6,056 nucleotides of DNA from an uncultured Erysipelotrichaceae bacterium (lineage in GTDB: Bacteria > Bacillota_I > Bacilli_A > Erysipelotrichales > Erysipelotrichaceae). The position numbers and the translations under genes were made by a program. Location: assembly GCA_902803275.1 (NCBI GenBank), contig CADCPE010000035.1, forward strand, positions 1 through 6,056. The letters run 5' to 3'. Positions 1-4,761 of this stretch are shown in pieces; within the stretch, counting starts at the first letter, position 1; each line of letters begins with the position of its first letter. Below the pieces are notes generated by a model. The model was not told where the DNA came from. It made no database searches and saw nothing but the letters and a program-made list of their open reading frames with translations.

Positions 1-716
1 CCCATCCAGCCCTGTCCGGAAACCATTCCTTTAGAGAAGGCTTTTACATAGTTGAGCGACAGATACACGCCACCGAATGCCGCAAAGACACCGGAAAGGA
101 TCAGGGCAAGTACACGCAGCCTGTTGACGTTGACACCGGCTGTTCTTGCGGAATCTTCATTAAGGCCACAGGCTCTCATGCGCATGCCTAACGGGGTCTT
201 GTACATCATGATGAATAACACGATCAGAATTATCCAGCAGACATATGTCAGGATATAATGTCCGGAAAGCAGATCGCCTAAGACCGGGATATCCTTGATT
301 ATCGGAATATCCAGCGAACCAAGCGTAGGAGTCATCAAAGAAGCACTTGAACCTTTCTGACCGGTAACGGTGTAAAGGATGAAGATGGCGATGGCATCCG
401 CAAAAGTATTCAAAGCGATACCGATCAGGATCGGGTTAGCTCCAAGTTTCATAGAGAACAGCGCTATCAGCAGAGCGCTTAAAGTGCCTACAACAAGGCC
501 AATAATGACACCGGCTACTGCGTTTCCGGTGAAATAGCTTCCCAAAACACCGGCAAGGGCGCCGAAAGTCATGATGGCTTCAATAGCGATGTTGGTTATG
601 CCTGTGCTTGCGGCAACAAATGAAGCGATCGACGCAAACAGGATCGGCGAAGCCAGACGGATGACGGTCTGAAGAAATTTGAGTGTAAATATCTGTGCAA
701 AAATACTACTTTCCAT
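1..716 (-). CDS. ABC transporter permease, BMP/nucleoside type, second permease (NupQ-like), 3' end cut by window
   Basis: Inner-membrane subunit of the nucleoside-type importer; with the other permease it would form the channel driven by the double ATPase. I read 238 codons from the ATG at 716-714 to the left edge with no stop, beginning MESSIFAQIF. The protein is strongly hydrophobic, with about six or more membrane segments visible. Family marks are a variant of the NIGxEGxM motif at about residues 42-49 (here NIAIEAIM), a cytoplasmic coupling loop TPLGMRMRACGLNEDSARTAG near residues 174-194, and the start of the GxGWM segment at the left edge. NupQ-type permeases have about 310-320 residues, so roughly 75-80 residues are missing. 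The start is supported by an AAGGAGGG ribosome site 11 bases upstream and by an 11-base overlap with the end of the first permease gene. The family call is firm; the substrate is inferred from the neighbours. Confidence 0.93.
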   Translation of the reverse strand, partial: MESSIFAQIFTLKFLQTVIRLASPILFASIASFVAASTGITNIAIEAIMTFGALAGVLGSYFTGNAVAGVIIGLVVGTLSALLIALFSMKLGANPILIGIALNTFADAIAIFILYTVTGQKGSSASLMTPTLGSLDIPIIKDIPVLGDLLSGHYILTYVCWIILIVLFIMMYKTPLGMRMRACGLNEDSARTAGVNVNRLRVLALILSGVFAAFGGVYLSLNYVKAFSKGMVSGQGWM

Positions 717-1812
717 CTTTCTCTAAACCCTCCTTCAACAGTTTTCTCTCTCTGAATCCTCTTAGGAAATACTGTGAGGAAATCAGCAGGATGATCACAC
801 CTTCAACGATCGAAACGATCTCTGAAGGTACGGATGTATCAACGAAGTAAAGGACCTTTGTTCCTTCTTCAAGATATTTGATAAAGAATGAAGCGATGAC
901 GATGCCGATCGGATTGTTGTGACCGAGCATTGCCAGCAGCATACCTGAGAAGCCGATGCCGGACAGCGTCTTGTCTGGCTGATACTGGGCGGTCTGTGAA
1001 AGCAGATGGCAGGCAGCACCGATACCACAGAGGACACCGGAAATCAGGGCTGTCGTTATGGACAGTTTGAAAGAATTGATGCCCGAATACTCCGAGAACT
1101 GCGGATTTGTACCTACCAGTCTGATCTGATAGCCAAGCCTGGTCTTCTTCAGCACCACGCTGAGGATGACCATGCAGATAAGCAGGATCACCAGACAGAT
1201 ATTGATTCTTAACGGTTCATATAGATAGCCGATACGTGCTGAAGCAGCGTATTCCTTGGTGGCGATCAGAGAACCGACATCACGCATGTAGGTCCTGACG
1301 ATATATACTGATACGGCGGAATAGATGGAGTTCAGCATCAGAGAAACGACCATTTCGTTCGTGTTGAACTTGGCCTTCAAAAGCGAAGGAATGCACATGA
1401 GCACACCGCCGACCAAAGCACCGACCAGGATGCAGATAAACGGATGAAGGATAAAGCTTGAAGTGATATCCGCAACCGCAACTGCTGCGATCGCAACACC
1501 GGAAATGATGAAGATACCTTCAGCACCGAGGTTGAAAGCTCCGGATTTAAACAGTACACCGGCTGCCAGTCCGGCGAAAGCATACGGAATGAAGCTTTCA
1601 ATGACCGAGCCGATATATCTGGTTTTCTTTAATGGTCCGGTAAGGATCGTGATAAACGCATTGAACGGATCCTTTGAAACAAAGCAGAGGATGACGAAAG
1701 TCAAAGCCAGACCGATCAGGATCGAAATGACCAGCTTAAGAGCTTCGAATATCTTCGGATTGGTAATAGATAACTTGTAATTCTTTGAATACTTTGAAGA
1801 TTTATCAGTCAT
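706..1812 (-). CDS. ABC transporter permease, BMP/nucleoside type, first permease (NupP-like)
   Basis: Membrane permease of the BPD_transp_2/LivH-like superfamily, 368 residues, the usual length for NupP-type subunits. A short charged N-terminus (MTDKSSKYSK) is followed by a first membrane segment at about 24-45 and several more (about 70-88, 100-140, 203-221, 250-272, 283-310, 330-347). Family marks are FNLGAEGIFIISG at 93-105, the KFNTNEMVVSLMLNSI segment at 148-163 and the coupling loop LGYQIRLVGTNPQFSEYSGI at 226-245, which should contact the ATPase. The start ATG at 1812-1810 overlaps the TGA of the ATPase gene by 8 bases and has GGAGG eight bases upstream. Its TAG stop at 708-706 overlaps the start of the second permease. 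B. subtilis nupNOPQ (guanosine/nucleoside importer) has the same gene order. The family is certain; nucleoside transport is inferred. Confidence 0.95.
   Translation of the reverse strand: MTDKSSKYSKNYKLSITNPKIFEALKLVISILIGLALTFVILCFVSKDPFNAFITILTGPLKKTRYIGSVIESFIPYAFAGLAAGVLFKSGAFNLGAEGIFIISGVAIAAVAVADITSSFILHPFICILVGALVGGVLMCIPSLLKAKFNTNEMVVSLMLNSIYSAVSVYIVRTYMRDVGSLIATKEYAASARIGYLYEPLRINICLVILLICMVILSVVLKKTRLGYQIRLVGTNPQFSEYSGINSFKLSITTALISGVLCGIGAACHLLSQTAQYQPDKTLSGIGFSGMLLAMLGHNNPIGIVIASFFIKYLEEGTKVLYFVDTSVPSEIVSIVEGVIILLISSQYFLRGFRERKLLKEGLEKDGK
728..735 (-). promoter_or_regulatory. ribosome binding site of the second permease gene
   Basis: On the minus strand this reads AAGGAGGG, 11 bases before the ATG at 716. 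It lies inside the last codons of the first permease gene, so the second permease can be translated from the same message although its start overlaps the upstream stop. It fixes the start of a gene whose other end is outside the window. Confidence 0.75.
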
Positions 1813-3367
1813 TCAATGCACCTCCGATCTCCTCTTTTGTCTGAGCCTTGGCACCGAGCATATACATGCCGAGTTCCTGCTCGGTAACGTTGTTGGCATC
1901 CTTGAAATAGGCAGCGATCTTTCCGTTGAACATGACGATGATACGGTCAGACAGATCCATGACCTCATTGAGGTCAGCAGATACCAGCAGGATACCTGTG
2001 CCTTCATTCCTTAGATCGATCAGTCTGTGATGGACGAATTCCGCACTGCCGATATCGATGCCATGGGTCGGCTGTTCGGCGATCATCAGATTTGGCGATG
2101 TGTTCCATTCTCTGGCAACGACGACTTTCTGAATATTTCCGCCGGAAAGGGAGTTGACGCTTGTTTCGGCTGAATCCGTCTTTACGGCAAATTTGTCGAT
2201 CAGATCATTGGAAAGTTCCTGGATCGCTTTGCCGTCCATAAAGAGTTTATTGTTTATATCCTGTCTTTCAAAATATGAAGAGATCAGGTTATCAGAAATA
2301 GGAAGTTCTCCGGCAATGCCGTCGTTCATTCGATCTTCCGGTATATAAGCCATTCCAACATCACGGCGCTTCTTGACGTTGAACTGCGTCACATCATCAC
2401 CGCTGATCTCGATCGAACCGGAATACTTGATCTTCTGCAGACCGCTGATGCATTTGACCAGATCGATCTGTCCGTTTCCTTCAACACCGGCAACACCCAG
2501 GATCTCGCCTCTTTTGACAGCGAAAGAAACATCATCAAGAACCGGTTTGTCATTGTGTTCCATGAACAGATTTCTGACTACCAGGGCTTTTTCATTATTG
2601 AAGTCCTTATGTGTCTTGTATTCGTCCATATCGTTTTCCAGGTCACGTCCGATGATCAGGTTCGTCAGCTGTTCCATGGTCAGATCCTCATTTCGATATG
2701 TACCCTTTGATACACCGTTTCTGATGACAGAGATGCGGTCAGAGATCTTCTTTACTTCATCCAGCTTGTGAGAAATAAACAGGATGGTATGACCCTGAGC
2801 CTTGAACTGGCGCAGCTGATCAAACAGTTTTTCCGTTTCCTGCGGAGTCAGGACTGATGTCGGCTCATCAAGGATGATCAGCTCGGCATTACGGTAAAGC
2901 GTCTTGAGGATCTCGACTTTCTGTCTTTTGGCAACAGAAAGTGTCGATACCTTGGCAGTAACATCGAGTTCGAAATTATACTTGTCCGATAATTCCTGTG
3001 TCTTCCTGACTGCTTCCTTCTGATCGATGAAGATGCCTTTGGTCGTTTCATCACCTAAGACGATGTTGTCGACAACACTGAAAGACGGTATCAGCATGAA
3101 GTGCTGGTGCACCATGCCTATACCAACCTTGATCGCATCCATCGAACTGGCGAAATGTCTCTCTTCACCTTTATAGGTGATCGTTCCGGAAGACGGAGCT
3201 TCGATTCCGAAGATCATCTTCATCAGTGTGGATTTCCCCGCACCGTTTTCACCGACGATCGAGTGGATCTCACCTTTTTCGAATTCCATGTTAATGTCAC
3301 GGTTTGCAACAGTGCCATTCGGATAAACCTTGGTTACTTTATCCAGTTTTAAAATGGTATCCCCCAT
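1805..3367 (-). CDS. double-domain ABC transporter ATP-binding protein, BMP/nucleoside importer type (NupO-like)
   Basis: Cytoplasmic motor of the importer, 520 residues with two nucleotide-binding domains in one chain, as in RbsA/MglA/NupO proteins. Domain 1 has Walker A GENGAGKS at 39-46, Q-loop Q88, signature LSVAK at 143-147, Walker B LIILDE with D167 and E168, and switch H200. Domain 2, from about residue 261, has a degenerate Walker A GVEGNGQ (294-300) without the Lys-Ser/Thr pair, signature LSGGN (407-411), a degenerate Walker B IAEQP (429-433) and Ala464 where the switch His would be. Degeneracy of domain 2 is normal in this family, so only one ATP site should hydrolyse. Less usual is Ala146 in place of the second signature glycine of domain 1. 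The ATG at 3367 has AAAGGAAAG upstream at about 8-base spacing. The gene follows the lipoprotein gene after an 85-base gap with a hairpin. Confidence 0.96.
   Translation of the reverse strand: MGDTILKLDKVTKVYPNGTVANRDINMEFEKGEIHSIVGENGAGKSTLMKMIFGIEAPSSGTITYKGEERHFASSMDAIKVGIGMVHQHFMLIPSFSVVDNIVLGDETTKGIFIDQKEAVRKTQELSDKYNFELDVTAKVSTLSVAKRQKVEILKTLYRNAELIILDEPTSVLTPQETEKLFDQLRQFKAQGHTILFISHKLDEVKKISDRISVIRNGVSKGTYRNEDLTMEQLTNLIIGRDLENDMDEYKTHKDFNNEKALVVRNLFMEHNDKPVLDDVSFAVKRGEILGVAGVEGNGQIDLVKCISGLQKIKYSGSIEISGDDVTQFNVKKRRDVGMAYIPEDRMNDGIAGELPISDNLISSYFERQDINNKLFMDGKAIQELSNDLIDKFAVKTDSAETSVNSLSGGNIQKVVVAREWNTSPNLMIAEQPTHGIDIGSAEFVHHRLIDLRNEGTGILLVSADLNEVMDLSDRIIVMFNGKIAAYFKDANNVTEQELGMYMLGAKAQTKEEIGGALND
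1821..1825 (-). promoter_or_regulatory. ribosome binding site of the first permease gene, inside the ATPase gene
   Basis: The minus strand reads GGAGG, eight bases before the ATG at 1812. The site is built from the Gly-Gly codons near the end of the ATPase protein (IGGALND). With the 8-base overlap of stop and start it suggests translational coupling between ATPase and permease, which fits fixed stoichiometry of the membrane complex. Confidence 0.8.
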
Positions 3368-3395
3368 AATCGCTTTCCTTTCCCTAAAATAATTA

Positions 3396-3429
3396 AAAGT
3401 TATGCCCTGTAAAAACAGAGCATAACTTT
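3396..3429 (-). terminator. intercistronic hairpin, probable leaky terminator or mRNA-stabilising stem between lipoprotein and ATPase genes
   Basis: A 15-bp inverted repeat (3396-3410 with 3415-3429) closes a 4-base UUUU loop in the minus-strand RNA. All positions pair; the single non-Watson-Crick pair (3406/3419) is G-U in the minus-strand transcript but C-A in a plus-strand one, so the stem fits the operon's own strand. The stem starts 23 bases after the lipoprotein stop codon. After the 3' arm comes an imperfect U-rich stretch (UUUUAAUUAUUUU), weaker than a classic U-tract, which suggests partial termination with read-through into the ATPase gene. It could equally protect the upstream message from 3' exonucleases. 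The rest of 3368-3452 holds only the ATPase ribosome binding site. Confidence 0.7.
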
Positions 3430-3452
3430 AGTTTCCAAAAATAAGCTTTTAA

Positions 3453-4580
3453 TTAGCTGATACGGTTAGCATCTCTTACTGCTGGCCATTCAGTGTCATA
3501 GTCTGCGAATTCGAGACAGTCGACAACTTCAACTTCACCAGAAGCAACCTTAGCTAATGTAGCAGCGATCTCGTTTCTTACTTCCTCAGATACGTTAGCA
3601 AGATAGAAGTCGTTTTCAGCAATACCAACACCGTTTAAAGCAATACCCCAAACTTCTCTGTGCTGTAAAGCCATCTTTTCATCATAAGTTCCGTTCTTGA
3701 CCATATCACATACAGCCTTGAATGCAACGTTAGTGTTCTTTAAAGCAGAAGTCAGGATTGTGTTTGCCCATGCAGGGTTAGAATCCTTGAACTGTAAGTA
3801 CTGGTCCTGGTCAACACCGATGCACCATACATCTTCATGTTCAGAGCAAGCATCGATGACACCGTTACCTAAACCACCAGCAACCTGCCAGATAACGTCT
3901 GCACCTTTTTCGATCATGGCAGCAGTTGTTTCCTTACCTAAAGCTGCATCAGTGAATGAATCAGGATAAGAGATCAGATACTTAACATCTTTTTCAGTTA
4001 AGACCTGGCACCAGCCGGAAATGAACTGATTCATGAAGTTGAAGTCTTTACCGACAACGACACCAACGATACCTGTCTTAGTAACAGCTGCAGATAAAGC
4101 ACCTACAACATAACCTAAGTCATCAAGAGCCCAAGTAGCGCCATAGCAGTTAGCTGGGAGACCACCTTCTGGTTCGTTAGAGCAGTCGAAGTTGTAGAAT
4201 TTCTGATCTGGATACTTTTCGCAAGCCTTGTATAAGAAACCTTCATAAGTTTCGTTACCAGATACGACGAGGTCATATTTGCCTTCTTCGCATACGTTGT
4301 CATACCAGTTCATCCAGTTTGACTCATCAGCAGCGCCTGCAGGGTCACACTCGTAGACATCAACAGTAATACCATTGTCAGCAGCATTTACTTCATCAGC
4401 AGCAGTAGCCAATGTGTCCCAGTAAGACTGGTCGCCTCTGAAAGGCATCAGAACTGCGATCTTGGTAGTGTTGTCGTCTTCAGTCGGAGCAGGTTCATTG
4501 CCGCCGTTGTTGTTACCTGCACAACCGGCTAAGGCGAGGACAACGAATAATGACAACAAAACAGTTAATAATTTTTTCAT
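3453..4580 (-). CDS. BMP family ABC transporter substrate-binding lipoprotein
   Basis: Extracytoplasmic receptor that delivers the ligand to the importer. The 375-residue protein starts with a type II signal peptide: MKK, a hydrophobic stretch, then lipobox LAGC with lipidated Cys20, and a flexible Asn/Gly/Pro/Asp/Glu linker to about residue 38. The periplasmic-binding fold begins at KIAVLMPFRGDQSYWD (40-55). BMP/PnrA family marks include YPDQKFYNFD (123-132), GYVVGALSA (156-164), TGIVGVVVG (169-177), YPDSFTD (205-211), GKETTAAMIEKGADVIWQVAGGLGNGV (215-241), GVDQDQY (255-261) and ILTSALKNTNVAF (275-287). The segment corresponding to DxSFN in purine nucleoside receptors reads DQSYWD, so the ligand may differ from simple purine nucleosides. 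It has ten cysteines besides Cys20. Codons end often in T or A (GCT, ACT, GTT, TTA), unlike its neighbours, which suggests high expression. AAGGAG lies six to seven bases before the ATG. Confidence 0.95.
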   Translation of the reverse strand: MKKLLTVLLSLFVVLALAGCAGNNNGGNEPAPTEDDNTTKIAVLMPFRGDQSYWDTLATAADEVNAADNGITVDVYECDPAGAADESNWMNWYDNVCEEGKYDLVVSGNETYEGFLYKACEKYPDQKFYNFDCSNEPEGGLPANCYGATWALDDLGYVVGALSAAVTKTGIVGVVVGKDFNFMNQFISGWCQVLTEKDVKYLISYPDSFTDAALGKETTAAMIEKGADVIWQVAGGLGNGVIDACSEHEDVWCIGVDQDQYLQFKDSNPAWANTILTSALKNTNVAFKAVCDMVKNGTYDEKMALQHREVWGIALNGVGIAENDFYLANVSEEVRNEIAATLAKVASGEVEVVDCLEFADYDTEWPAVRDANRIS

Positions 4581-4608
4581 CTTTCTCTCCTTTTTCTTTA
4601 TATTTTAA

Positions 4609-4626
4609 ATTCCTGCAACAGGGAAT
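4609..4626 (-). other. small hairpin in the leader of the lipoprotein gene
   Basis: The minus-strand RNA can form a 7-bp stem (AUUCC/GGAAU extended by UG/CA past one bulged C) with a UUG loop, ending 28 bases before the lipoprotein start codon. It is followed by an A-rich stretch and not by a U-tract, so it is not a terminator. I could not match the roughly 100-base leader to a purine, 2'-deoxyguanosine, preQ1 or other riboswitch that I know by sequence. Confidence 0.3.
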
Positions 4627-4684
4627 CTAAAACCGAAACTGAGCTCTAACAGACCGTATCTCCAATCCATTAAAATACAAAAAA

Positions 4685-4693
4685 ATTATAGCA
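4685..4693 (-). promoter_or_regulatory. extended -10 promoter of the ABC importer operon
   Basis: The minus strand reads TGCTATAAT: a perfect TATAAT -10 box preceded by the TGN extension, typical of sigma-A promoters that work with a weak -35. No good TTGACA-like hexamer is found 16-18 bases upstream. Transcription should begin near 4678, giving a leader of about 98 bases before the lipoprotein ATG. No convincing terminator separates this promoter from the upstream ARH-family gene, so read-through from that gene is also possible. Confidence 0.6.
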
Positions 4694-4747
4694 TCTACTC
4701 AATGCCCGTAGCACACAAATCGAAGCTGTAATTTCATTCTTTATACA

Positions 4748-4761
4748 AGTAAGCGTTTTCA
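4748..4761 (-). promoter_or_regulatory. putative cre site (CcpA catabolite-control operator)
   Basis: The minus strand reads TGAAAACGCTTACT, which matches every position of the degenerate cre consensus TGWAARCGYTWNCW and 11 of 14 positions of the ideal palindrome TGAAAGCGCTTTCA. It straddles the stop codon of the ARH-family gene, about 75 bases upstream of the predicted start of the importer transcript. Operators that far upstream are usually linked to CcpA activation; acting as a roadblock on read-through from the upstream gene is another possibility. This is inferred from the motif only. Confidence 0.45.

Noticed and set aside
1..12. Match between the left edge (cccatccagcc) and 5871-5881
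   Set aside because: Eleven bases of chance identity inside two unrelated coding regions; no sign of a duplication or mobile element ends.
52..258. Plus-strand open frame of 68 codons near the left edge
   Set aside because: The minus strand here encodes the second permease without interruption, so this frame is a shadow.
1463..1780. Plus-strand open frame of 105 codons antisense to the first permease gene
   Set aside because: It mirrors the hydrophobic codons of the permease; no recognisable domain or start signal.
2373..2771. Plus-strand open frame of 132 codons antisense to the ATPase gene
   Set aside because: It lies wholly inside a well-conserved gene, has no ribosome site of note, and its protein is Ser/Arg/Phe-rich without any family resemblance, as expected of a shadow frame.
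4581..4680. Purine-type riboswitch in the leader of the receptor gene
   Set aside because: The conserved purine aptamer segments (TATAATC..., the GTTTCTACC-type loop, the closing stem) are not present.
4679..4708. Terminator after the ARH-family gene (GCAU/AUGC stem followed by seven U)
   Set aside because: The stem has only four strong pairs with a 7-base loop, and the U-run overlaps a perfect extended -10 box, so a promoter is the better reading.
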